Part shown: positions 1-5,773 of the stretch, in pieces | Numbering within the stretch: the stretch's first letter is position 1 | Layout of the letters: every line of letters begins with the position of its first letter | Source: Immundisolibacteraceae bacterium | Lineage (GTDB): Bacteria; Pseudomonadota; Gammaproteobacteria; Immundisolibacterales; Immundisolibacteraceae | Direction of reading: 5' to 3' | NCBI GenBank assembly: GCA_019090185.1 | Contig: JAHRWJ010000144.1 | Span: forward strand, 1 to 6,284 | DNA length: 6,284 nucleotides | Translations under genes and position numbers: made by a program | The notes under the pieces: generated by a model | Told to the model about the DNA's origin: nothing | What the model saw: the letters and a program-made list of their open reading frames with translations, nothing else | Database searches by the model: none

Positions 1-1515
1 CTCCTCAACGGTGAAACCAAACCACTACCCGAATCCCTGCTGGTGATTGCCGATGATCAGGGACCCATTGCCGCAGCCGGCATTATGGGTGGCCAGAACA
101 GTGCGGTCGGCGACCAAACCACCGACATTTTTCTCGAAAGTGCCTGGTTTAATCCATCGACTATTGCTGGTAGAGCTCGCCAATTGGGGCTGCATACCGA
201 TGCATCCCACCGTTTTGAGCGTGGCGTTGACCCAGCTATCCAGCGTGACGCCATTGAACGGGCAAGCCAACTCATCATTTCTCTGGCGGGTGGCGCCTGC
301 GGGCCGGTGGTTGATCAACAAAATGCCGACCAAATTCCAGCGAGCCCAACGGTTGAATTCAAACCTGAGCTAATCAGCAAACGGCTCGGTATGAAAGTCG
401 ATAACCAGCGAATTCTCACCATCTTGACCAATCTTGGCATTGCTGTTGATGACCAAAACAGTCAATGGTCGGTCATATCGCCGAGCTGGCGCTTTGACAT
501 TGAGATTCCTGCTGACTTGGTTGAAGAGATTGCGCGGGTTATTGGCTATGATGCTATTCCTTCGGTAATGCCTTCACTAGACCCGATCATGCAGCCGTTA
601 AGCGATGGACTTAACAGCATCGACCGGCTGGCCTCGACCATGGTTGACCGGGACTACCAGCAAGCCATTACCTATAGTTTCGTTGATCCTGAACTGCAAC
701 AGTTATTCGAGCCCGATGCCGCTGCGATAAAATTACTCAATCCCCTGTCTACAGACATGTCAGTGATGCGCTACTCCATCTGGCCTGGGCTGGTCAATGC
801 GATGCGCTTTAATCAGAACCGCCAGCAGAGCCGCATTCGTTTGTTCGAATACGGCCAGGTTTTCAAGCCAATTAACAAAGAACTGCTGCAACCCACTGTA
901 ATATCAGCTATTATCAGCGGCAACAAACAGGCTGAATCCTGGAATGAAAAAGCTCGATCAGTTGATTTCTACGATTTAAAAGGCGACCTCGAGTACTTAC
1001 TGGCTGCCACTGGGCGACAAAATGATTTCACTTTTGTTAGCGGTGCCCATCCAGCGTTACACCCAGGTCGATCTGCTCTGGTATTGGATCAGGGCAAACC
1101 AATCGGGTCGATTGGTGAATTACATCCGCGGATTGCCAACAAGCTCCAGATAAGCGGCAAATGTTATTTGTTTGAGTTAACGGTTGAACCCTTGCAACGG
1201 CGCAAGGTTCCTGAATATCGGAGTGTTAGTAAATTTCCAACATTACGCCGAGACCTGGCATTGTTGGTAGATGAATCACAATCAGCTGGCGAAATTGAGA
1301 AGGTTGTTCGTGGCGCGGCCGGCGATAGACTACAAAATTACCGATTATTTGATATTTACCGAGATCAAAGCTTACCCGAAGGTAAAAAAAGTGTGGCCAT
1401 CGGTCTTGATATTGGTGACCAGGACAAAACCATGACCGACGACGAAATCGACCAGATTATGGTCACAGTACTAGCGGCACTAGACAGTAAACTAGACGCA
1501 CAGTTGAGAGATTAA
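1..1515 (+). CDS. pheT: Phenylalanine--tRNA ligase beta subunit, 5'-truncated by window edge
   Basis: This is the C-terminal 504 residues of PheT. With PheS it forms the cytoplasmic (alpha-beta)2 enzyme that charges tRNA-Phe. The frame is open from base 1, and the family's usual length of about 790 residues implies that some 285 N-terminal residues (OB-fold tRNA-binding domain and the start of B3/B4) lie outside the window. Visible parts in fragment numbering are the end of the B3/B4 editing domain (about 1-100, with AGIMGG and the HRFERGVDP motif), the B5 domain (about 117-187), the catalytic-like core (about 205-395) and the C-terminal FDX-ACB anticodon-binding domain (about 409-504, starting at KFPTLRRDLA). 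The four acidic magnesium ligands known from E. coli PheT appear conserved as D166, D172, E175 and E176. The stop codon is 3 nt before ihfA, so the two genes are almost certainly cotranscribed. No frameshift or missing motif is visible. Confidence 0.97.
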   Translation, partial: LLNGETKPLPESLLVIADDQGPIAAAGIMGGQNSAVGDQTTDIFLESAWFNPSTIAGRARQLGLHTDASHRFERGVDPAIQRDAIERASQLIISLAGGACGPVVDQQNADQIPASPTVEFKPELISKRLGMKVDNQRILTILTNLGIAVDDQNSQWSVISPSWRFDIEIPADLVEEIARVIGYDAIPSVMPSLDPIMQPLSDGLNSIDRLASTMVDRDYQQAITYSFVDPELQQLFEPDAAAIKLLNPLSTDMSVMRYSIWPGLVNAMRFNQNRQQSRIRLFEYGQVFKPINKELLQPTVISAIISGNKQAESWNEKARSVDFYDLKGDLEYLLAATGRQNDFTFVSGAHPALHPGRSALVLDQGKPIGSIGELHPRIANKLQISGKCYLFELTVEPLQRRKVPEYRSVSKFPTLRRDLALLVDESQSAGEIEKVVRGAAGDRLQNYRLFDIYRDQSLPEGKKSVAIGLDIGDQDKTMTDDEIDQIMVTVLAALDSKLDAQLRD

Positions 1516-1518
1516 ATT

Positions 1519-1818
1519 ATGGCATTGACCAAAGCAGGAATCGCCCAGGAGCTTTGTGATCAACTCGGTGTAAACAAACGCGAAGCAAAGGAACTGGTCG
1601 AGCTCTACTTTGATTCAATGCGGGCCATTCTTGCCAAGGGCGAGGCAGTAAAAATGTCCGGATTTGGTAATTTTAATATTCGCGACAAAACACCACGGCC
1701 CGGACGTAACCCTAAAACCGGCGAAGAGATTCCCATCTCAGCCCGGCGTGTGGTAACTTTTAAACTTGGTCAGAAACTGAAACGCAGGATAGAGAGTTAT
1801 GCTGGAGCCGTCGAATAA
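1519..1818 (+). CDS. ihfA: Integration host factor subunit alpha
   Basis: This is the alpha subunit of the IHF heterodimer. IHF binds specific DNA sites and bends them sharply in recombination, replication and transcription. The protein has 99 residues, the same as E. coli IhfA, and begins [10 protein letters not shown] like it. The HU/IHF fold spans the whole chain. The beta-ribbon arm carries [12 protein letters not shown] (about 62-73), whose Pro65 is the intercalating residue, followed by ARRVVTF. This arm is the alpha-type signature and separates IhfA from IhfB and HU. GAGAG at 1506-1510 lies 8 nt before the ATG and serves as the ribosome binding site inside the end of pheT. The 3-nt gap to pheT and the overlap with the next gene place it in the middle of an operon. 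IhfB, its partner, is not in the window. Confidence 0.98.
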   Translation: MALTKAGIAQELCDQLGVNKREAKELVELYFDSMRAILAKGEAVKMSGFGNFNIRDKTPRPGRNPKTGEEIPISARRVVTFKLGQKLKRRIESYAGAVE

Positions 1819-2155
1819 TAGCCAGCTGCCGGTTATACCCGGTAAGCGCTACTTCACCATTGGTGAAGTCAGCGAGCTGTGCGGCGTAAAAGCTCACGTA
1901 CTGCGTTATTGGGAGCAGGAATTTCCCTCTCTGTCGCCCGTAAAACGTAGTGGAAATCGTCGCTATTATCAACGTCAGGATGTTATCCTTATCCGGCAGA
2001 TTCGCTCGCTACTTTACGAGCAGGGTTTTACTATCGGTGGTGCCCGGCAACAGCTCAGCGGAGAGGGTGCGAAAGATGATTTGGTGCAAAGCCAGCAAAT
2101 TATCCGCCAACTGCGAACCGAACTTGAAGAACTGCTATTGATTCTCAAGGCCTGA
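1799..2155 (+). CDS. MerR-family transcriptional regulator (MlrA-like subgroup)
   Basis: This is a small DNA-binding regulator of 118 residues. An N-terminal winged helix-turn-helix of MerR type begins at about residue 18 ([13 protein letters not shown]). It continues with the typical LRYWEQEFP and wing SGNRRYY (51-57), and a second helical pair follows to about residue 86. A short C-terminal helix (about 95-117), rich in Leu, Glu and Gln, probably forms the dimer coiled coil. There is only one cysteine and no long C-terminal domain, so no metal or ligand sensor is apparent. The start overlaps the last 20 nt of ihfA in another frame. AGGA and GAGAG at 1786-1796 lie just upstream of the ATG, which suggests translational coupling. 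A MerR-type gene directly after ihfA is a conserved arrangement in Pseudomonas-like bacteria. Its target genes are not known to me and cannot be read from the sequence. Confidence 0.92.
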   Translation: MLEPSNNSQLPVIPGKRYFTIGEVSELCGVKAHVLRYWEQEFPSLSPVKRSGNRRYYQRQDVILIRQIRSLLYEQGFTIGGARQQLSGEGAKDDLVQSQQIIRQLRTELEELLLILKA

Positions 2156-2178
2156 TAACAACACGGCTGTTTCAATTA

Positions 2179-2207
2179 TTTCCACCATAATTTTTACTGT
2201 TTTTAAT
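2179..2207 (+). promoter_or_regulatory. Candidate sigma-70 promoter for tRNA-Pro
   Basis: A TTTCCA hexamer (2179-2184, 4 of 6 matches to the -35 consensus) is separated by 17 nt from TTTAAT (2202-2207, 5 of 6 matches to the -10 consensus). Transcription would begin near 2214, a few bases before the tRNA at 2219. The region is AT-rich and lies in the gap after the MerR gene, where no terminator is visible, so the tRNA could also be reached by read-through from the ihfA operon. This is inferred from spacing and consensus only. Confidence 0.4.
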
Positions 2208-2218
2208 TCGATCTACAT

Positions 2219-2295
2219 CGGGGCGTGGCGCAGTCTGGTAGCGCACTTGACTGGGGGTCAAGTGGTCAGAGGTTCAAATCCTCTCGTCCCGACCA
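2219..2295 (+). tRNA. tRNA-Pro (anticodon GGG)
   Basis: This is a 77-nt proline tRNA with all cloverleaf parts present. The acceptor stem is CGGGGCG (2219-2225) with CGTCCCG (2285-2291), seven pairs including one G-U. The D-arm contains GGTAGCGC. The anticodon stem is CTTGA (2246-2250) with TCAAG (2258-2262), and its loop is CTGGGGG. The T-arm is AGAGG/CCTCT around TTCAAAT (2268-2284). The discriminator is A2292 and CCA is encoded at 2293-2295. The anticodon is GGG at 2253-2255, followed by G37, the base methylated by TrmD in proline tRNAs. The first pair C1-G72 and A73 are bacterial tRNA-Pro identity features. It reads CCC and CCU codons and resembles E. coli proL. Its position after the ihfA-linked MerR gene matches Pseudomonas-like genomes. 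Confidence 0.97.
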
Positions 2296-2301
2296 TCTCT
2301 T

Positions 2302-2331
2302 TAAAAAAGCATCCCCTCCGCAGCTTTTTTA
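2302..2331 (+). terminator. Candidate weak intrinsic terminator after tRNA-Pro
   Basis: A perfect 9-bp inverted repeat, TAAAAAAGC (2302-2310) with GCTTTTTTA (2323-2331), surrounds a 12-nt loop and lies 6 nt after the tRNA CCA end. The T-run is part of the stem, and only two pairs are G-C, so the hairpin is weaker than a typical terminator. Its placement directly after the tRNA and before pcm supports a termination or 3'-end role. It is symmetrical and could act in either direction. Confidence 0.45.
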
Positions 2332-2391
2332 TATCGACCAGCGGATTCTGCAAAGCGACCCAATATAATGTCCATTGAGCCGCTAGCCCGC

Positions 2392-2395
2392 GGAA
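2392..2395 (+). promoter_or_regulatory. Ribosome binding site deciding the pcm start
   Basis: GGAA lies 5 nt before the ATG at 2401. The other in-frame ATG, at 2368, has no purine-rich Shine-Dalgarno sequence before it and instead sits in the string TATAAT (2364-2369), which looks more like a -10 element. No convincing -35 hexamer is found at the right distance from that string. Confidence 0.5.
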
Positions 2396-2400
2396 TCGGC

Positions 2401-3033
2401 ATGACCTCGCAACGCACCCGGGATCGCTTAGTCGAAAGGCTAAAATCCCAGGGTATCAATAACCCAGCAGTTCTTGAGGCCATCCGTACCGTGCCCCGTC
2501 ACCTGTTTATGGACGAGGCCCTGGCTAGTCGGGCATACGAAGACACCGCATTGCCGATTGGCAATAACCAAACTATTTCCCAGCCTTATATCGTTGCCAG
2601 AATGTCAGCGGCCATTCTCACTGCCGAAGGACGCGGCAAAGTGCTGGAAATTGGTACCGGCTCTGGATATCAAACCGCCATCCTCGCCAAACTGTTCAAA
2701 AAAGTTTACAGCATCGAACGCATTCGCTCTCTCTACGAGCAGACTGCAAACCTGCTGCAGAAAATACAGGTTCCGAATCTGAGCCTGCGGTGCGCCGATG
2801 GCTACCTTGGCCTACCCCATGTAGCACCCTTTGATGCCATTATCATCACAGCCGCCCCTCCAGAAATACCTGAACAACTACTCCAACAAATCGGGCCCAA
2901 TGGCTGCATGGTGGTACCTGTCGGTGATAGCCGATCACAGCAACTTTTACGCATCACCCGACAGGGCGACCGATTAGTAGAAGAGGTTCTCAACCAGGTA
3001 AGTTTTGTACCGATGCTCAAGGGCCGTGGTTAG
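2401..3033 (+). CDS. pcm: Protein-L-isoaspartate O-methyltransferase
   Basis: This cytoplasmic repair enzyme transfers a methyl group from S-adenosylmethionine to L-isoaspartyl residues in damaged proteins, starting their conversion back to aspartate. From this start it has 210 residues, against 208 in E. coli, and begins MTSQRTRDRL as Pseudomonas Pcm does. The substrate-side motif LPIGNNQTISQPY holds Ser60, equivalent to the E. coli active-site Ser59. The SAM-binding motif I, VLEIGTGSGYQTA, starts at about residue 81. The motif FDAIIITAAPPEIP lies at about 144-157. The chain ends in the usual FVPMLKG. An upstream in-frame ATG at 2368 would add 11 residues and cannot be excluded, but it lacks a ribosome binding site. 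The gene overlaps the nlpD-like gene by 8 nt. The partner surE, which usually precedes pcm, is absent: the tRNA and its hairpin lie there instead, so pcm needs its own promoter or read-through. Confidence 0.96.
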   Translation: MTSQRTRDRLVERLKSQGINNPAVLEAIRTVPRHLFMDEALASRAYEDTALPIGNNQTISQPYIVARMSAAILTAEGRGKVLEIGTGSGYQTAILAKLFKKVYSIERIRSLYEQTANLLQKIQVPNLSLRCADGYLGLPHVAPFDAIIITAAPPEIPEQLLQQIGPNGCMVVPVGDSRSQQLLRITRQGDRLVEEVLNQVSFVPMLKGRG

Positions 3034-3811
3034 CACTGGACGCTTTATAGCCTCACGCCACTGGCTCTGGCTGCTGGCGCTCTTGCTCACCGCCTGCGCC
3101 AGCAACCAGCTAGCACCGCTAACAGAACGCACCAGCGGGCCTGGCTGGCGGCCAACTGACTACCAGATCCAACCCGGTGACACCCTTTATTCTATCGCCT
3201 GGGAATTTGGTTTTGACTATCGTCAGCTGGCGCGATGGAACCATATTCAACCACCCTACAAAATCATTACTGCAACCCGGCTCAGACTCAGTGCGCCAGC
3301 TAAAGACCGCGCTAAAATCGTTAACAAAGCTCAGTCCAAAACCGCACTATTGGCCAATCGACCAAAACTGGCTCAACCTACCAAACCCCGAACAACCAGA
3401 TCGCAGCCAACTAGAAAGCTACCACCGGCAACCGAAAAGATCATCTGGAAATGGCCCACCAAAGGGGTCGTTGACGAAACCTACTCTGCCAAACTGGGCC
3501 ATAACCGGGGCCTGAATATCACGGGCAGGTCCGGCCAGCCGATATCAGCCGCAGCTGCAGGTACGGTGGTCTACGCAGGTTCAGGCCTCAAGGCCTACGG
3601 CAAGATGGTGATCATTAAACACTCAGAAAAATTTTTGAGCGCCTACGCCCACAATCAAACGATGTCTGTGACTGAGGGCCAATGGGTCAAAACAGGCCAA
3701 AAAATTGCACAAATGGGGCGAAACAGCGCCGGCAAAACCATTCTACATTTTGAGATCCGCAGCAATGGCAAGCCGACCGATCCAGCAAAATTGCTCCCCA
3801 AACCGTCCTGA
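3026..3811 (+). CDS. nlpD: NlpD-like lipoprotein with LysM and degenerate LytM (M23) domains
   Basis: This is a probable outer-membrane lipoprotein that helps daughter-cell separation by activating a periplasmic amidase (AmiC in E. coli). From the GTG start it has 261 residues. The signal peptide has a basic n-region, a hydrophobic core LWLLALLL and the lipobox LTAC, with Cys24 as the lipidated residue. Ala at +2 is not an inner-membrane retention signal. A LysM peptidoglycan-binding domain spans about 45-88 (IQPGDTLYSIAWEFG). A basic, Pro/Thr-rich linker reaches about 138, and an M23 domain fills about 141-257. The domain's metal-site positions are altered: Asn160 and Asn164 replace the first His and the Asp, and Ile240 replaces the first His of HxH. 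Only His209 and His241 remain, so it is probably non-catalytic like E. coli NlpD. GTG 3026 is preceded by AAGGG only 2 nt away. TTG at 3005 is an alternative start adding 7 residues. No rpoS follows. Confidence 0.88.
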   Translation: MVSTGRFIASRHWLWLLALLLTACASNQLAPLTERTSGPGWRPTDYQIQPGDTLYSIAWEFGFDYRQLARWNHIQPPYKIITATRLRLSAPAKDRAKIVNKAQSKTALLANRPKLAQPTKPRTTRSQPTRKLPPATEKIIWKWPTKGVVDETYSAKLGHNRGLNITGRSGQPISAAAAGTVVYAGSGLKAYGKMVIIKHSEKFLSAYAHNQTMSVTEGQWVKTGQKIAQMGRNSAGKTILHFEIRSNGKPTDPAKLLPKPS

Positions 3812-3828
3812 TCTGCTCAAACCAAAAC

Positions 3829-3846
3829 GGGCTAATTAAATAGCCT
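3829..3846 (-). terminator. Small hairpin between convergent genes, candidate terminator
   Basis: GGCTA (3830-3834) pairs with TAGCC (3841-3845) around a 6-nt loop, with a possible outer G-U pair. It lies directly after the stop codon of the minus-strand Mth938-like gene. On that strand it is followed by a T-rich stretch (CGTTTTGGTTTG), which favours termination of the minus-strand transcript. For the nlpD-like gene on the + strand no T-run follows. The stem is short and the call is tentative. Confidence 0.35.
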
Positions 3847-4256
3847 CAGCCAAACAGGATCAGCGCCGCCACCCGCCGATCCTCTACCAGTAGCAGATTA
3901 TAGGTTCGACAGGCAGCCGCACTGGTCATCACTTCCAGGCCAACACCCTGCTGGCTCAACCAGCCGATCAGCGCAGGTGATGGAAATTCAATGCGCTCGC
4001 CGCAGCCCAGCAGCAGCACTTCTACCTGTAATTCCACGATCTGTTGGAGCAGCTCAGCATCCAGTTCGGCAACTGTCTCGGGTAAGCCCTCGCTTTGCAA
4101 TAGAGATGGCGTAAGCAGAAAGCTGTTGGTTAATGTTTTGCTATTAGGTTGCGCCGCGCCCTGATCATCTGGTTCCGACCATTCAACCACCACCTGACCT
4201 GGCTCCTGTGAGTAAACCTGATAACGACCTGCCCCGCTTTCCTGCGTAAATTTCAT
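3846..4256 (-). CDS. Mth938-like domain protein (DUF498 / NDUFAF3-type family)
   Basis: This is a soluble protein of 136 residues belonging to the small Mth938-like family, also called DUF498. Its eukaryotic relatives include the complex I assembly factor NDUFAF3. The bacterial role is not established. The family features seen are a fairly variable N-terminal beta region (about 1-50), VEVLLLGCGERIEFP (78-92), a stretch about a residue-position test (GVGLEVMTS, 104-112) and the family hallmark AACRTYNLLLVEDRRVAALIL (starting at about 114). No signal peptide or transmembrane segment is apparent. The ATG at 4256 is preceded by only a weak purine stretch (AAGAGAA, about 10 nt upstream). The gene is convergent with the nlpD-like gene, with only 34 nt between their stop codons, and diverges from alaC across a 284-nt gap. 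It is therefore transcribed alone. Homologues near amino-acid or secretion genes are common, but that context does not settle function. Confidence 0.88.
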   Translation of the reverse strand: MKFTQESGAGRYQVYSQEPGQVVVEWSEPDDQGAAQPNSKTLTNSFLLTPSLLQSEGLPETVAELDAELLQQIVELQVEVLLLGCGERIEFPSPALIGWLSQQGVGLEVMTSAAACRTYNLLLVEDRRVAALILFG

Positions 4257-4540
4257 GTAAAATTGATTCTCTTGAATTCTTAAATAACGACTTGATCAAA
4301 CAACAGGCTTTTAACCGCCGTTTGTGCACATGTTAAGCGGGTATCTATCTGCATCCACACAAAGCACCCTAAAGCTGTCGTGGTCAGCCGTCGAATCTGA
4401 ATACACAACAATACCTTTATCAATGCTAGCCGGGCCCACCGAATAAAGCCTGACCATTATAGGCCGCCAAACTTTATTCGTTGTAACCGATAACTCAACT
4501 GACCTGGAAGGCGCTACTTGCGCTGAACTAAACACCCAAA
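4257..4540. other. Intergenic region between divergent Mth938-like gene and alaC; possible minus-strand ORF
   Basis: This 284-nt gap must hold the promoters of both divergent genes, but I find no strong -35/-10 pair for either. CTGACC (4450-4455) with TTTATT (4473-4478), 17 nt apart, is the best + strand pair and is weak. The gap carries two perfect 8-bp palindromes, TTGATCAA (4292-4299) and TGTGCACA (4323-4330). A minus-strand frame runs from GTG 4559 (inside the alaC start) to a TAA at 4311, giving 82 residues, or 48 residues from the ATG at 4457. Its product is weakly protein-like (for example RLYSVGPASIDKG and CVDADRYPLNMC), but no ribosome binding site is convincing and I do not recognise a family. 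It could be chance, a small gene, or a remnant of a longer one. Confidence 0.35.
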
Positions 4541-5773
4541 ATGATCGAAAATTTTCCACGCATAGACCGGTTACCCCCCTACGTCTTTAACATCGTCAAC
4601 ACGTTGAAGGCTGAAGCACGCCACGCCGGGGAAGACATTATTGATTTCGGCATGGGCAACCCGGATAGGTCAACCCCCAAACATATTGTCGACAAGCTGG
4701 TCGCCTCCGCTCAACGACCTGACACCCACCGTTACTCGGTGTCCAGGGGCATTCCCCGGCTCAGGCGCGCAATTTGTAACTGGTATGCCAACCGCTACAG
4801 TGTCGACCTGGACCCAGAATCTGAGGCCATCGTCACCATTGGTTCTAAGGAAGGCATTGCCCATCTGGCGCTGGCCACCGTGGGCCCAGGGGACTCAGTA
4901 CTAGTACCCAATCCGACCTATCCGATCCATCCGTACGGATTCGTGATTGCGGGCGCTGATATTCGCCATGTACCCACCCACCCTGACGGTGATTTTTTTG
5001 CCGAAATGGAAAGCGCTATCCGTAATGCCTGGCCGAAGCCAAAAATGATGGTGCTCAATTTTCCCAGTAACCCCACCACCCAGTGTGTAGATCTGGAGTT
5101 TTTTGAGAAGGTAGTCGCCCTTGCCAAGAAGGAAGAAATTTGGGTAATCCATGATCTGGCCTACGCCGATATTGTTTTCGATGGCTATCAGGCACCCTCT
5201 ATTCTTCAGGTACCCGGCGCTAAAGACGTGGCGGTCGAATGTTTCTCATTATCGAAAAGCTACAACATGCCGGGCTGGCGAGTCGGCTTCATGTGCGGTA
5301 ATCCCACCCTGATTAGCGCGCTGGCACGAATTAAATCCTACCTTGATTACGGCACCTTTACGCCGATTCAGGTCGCCGCTATCGCTGCGCTTGAAGGGCC
5401 CCAGGACTGTGTGCACGAAATCGCCGAAACCTACCGCCTACGACGTGACGTTCTCTGCGACGGTCTGATTGACGCCGGCTGGGACATCACTCCACCGAAA
5501 GCAACCATGTTTGTCTGGGCGCAAATACCGGAGCCATTCCGGCAGATGGGCTCCCTGGAGTTTTCCAAACTACTCCTCAAGGAATCTAAAGTTGCGGTCT
5601 CTCCTGGCATCGGTTTTGGCGAATATGGCGATGAATTTGTCCGTTTTGCACTGATTGAAAACGAGCACCGCTCACGTCAGGCGATCCGCGGGATCCGAAA
5701 ATTACTTCGCGAACCCGAAAAGTACCTTAATCAACCCCCTTCATCAGATCCCTCAACAGGAGCATCATCGTGA
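4541..5773 (+). CDS. alaC: Alanine-forming pyridoxal-phosphate aminotransferase (AlaC type)
   Basis: This is a cytoplasmic class I/II (fold type I) aminotransferase of 410 residues, close in length and sequence to E. coli AlaC, which makes alanine from pyruvate with glutamate as donor. The N-terminal [13 protein letters not shown] matches the AlaC-specific start. Recognisable sites are DFGMGNPD (about 35-42), GSKEG (101-105), Tyr127 in NPTYPIH, Asn177 in PSNPT, Asp205 in HDLAYAD (pairs with the pyridine nitrogen), the PLP Schiff-base Lys239 in SLSKSYN, and Arg368 in VRFALIEN (substrate carboxylate). The C-terminus has a short variable tail rich in Pro and Ser. The start at 4541 is forced by an in-frame stop at 4529-4531, yet no Shine-Dalgarno sequence precedes it. 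The stop codon overlaps the start of hom in GTGA, so both are translated from one message and join alanine and threonine/methionine precursor synthesis. Confidence 0.95.
   Translation: MIENFPRIDRLPPYVFNIVNTLKAEARHAGEDIIDFGMGNPDRSTPKHIVDKLVASAQRPDTHRYSVSRGIPRLRRAICNWYANRYSVDLDPESEAIVTIGSKEGIAHLALATVGPGDSVLVPNPTYPIHPYGFVIAGADIRHVPTHPDGDFFAEMESAIRNAWPKPKMMVLNFPSNPTTQCVDLEFFEKVVALAKKEEIWVIHDLAYADIVFDGYQAPSILQVPGAKDVAVECFSLSKSYNMPGWRVGFMCGNPTLISALARIKSYLDYGTFTPIQVAAIAALEGPQDCVHEIAETYRLRRDVLCDGLIDAGWDITPPKATMFVWAQIPEPFRQMGSLEFSKLLLKESKVAVSPGIGFGEYGDEFVRFALIENEHRSRQAIRGIRKLLREPEKYLNQPPSSDPSTGASS
5758..5762 (+). promoter_or_regulatory. Ribosome binding site of hom
   Basis: AGGAG lies within the last codons of alaC, 7 nt before the GTG at 5770. 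It is the strongest Shine-Dalgarno match in the window and fixes the GTG as the hom start. Confidence 0.85.

Noticed and set aside
25..373. Three overlapping open frames of 73-108 codons on both strands over the start of pheT.
   Set aside because: They lie wholly within the well-supported pheT frame, contain no recognisable motif, and have composition expected of shadow frames.
2219..2295. tRNA-Pro as an attachment site for an integrated element.
   Set aside because: No integrase gene, direct repeat of the tRNA 3' end, or foreign-looking genes are visible in the following 4 kb, which is ordinary housekeeping DNA.
2296..2400. Possible surE remnant between tRNA-Pro and pcm.
   Set aside because: The 105 nt contain only the A/T-rich hairpin and short non-coding sequence. 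No SurE C-terminal motif is readable in any frame.
4257..4300. IHF binding site near the Mth938-like gene start (TTGATT at 4263-4268 and TTGATC at 4292).
   Set aside because: Neither match has the second conserved YAA half at the required spacing, so the consensus is not met.
4641..5152. Several open frames of 64-87 codons on both strands within alaC.
   Set aside because: They are all internal to the conserved aminotransferase gene and have no ribosome binding site or recognisable product.
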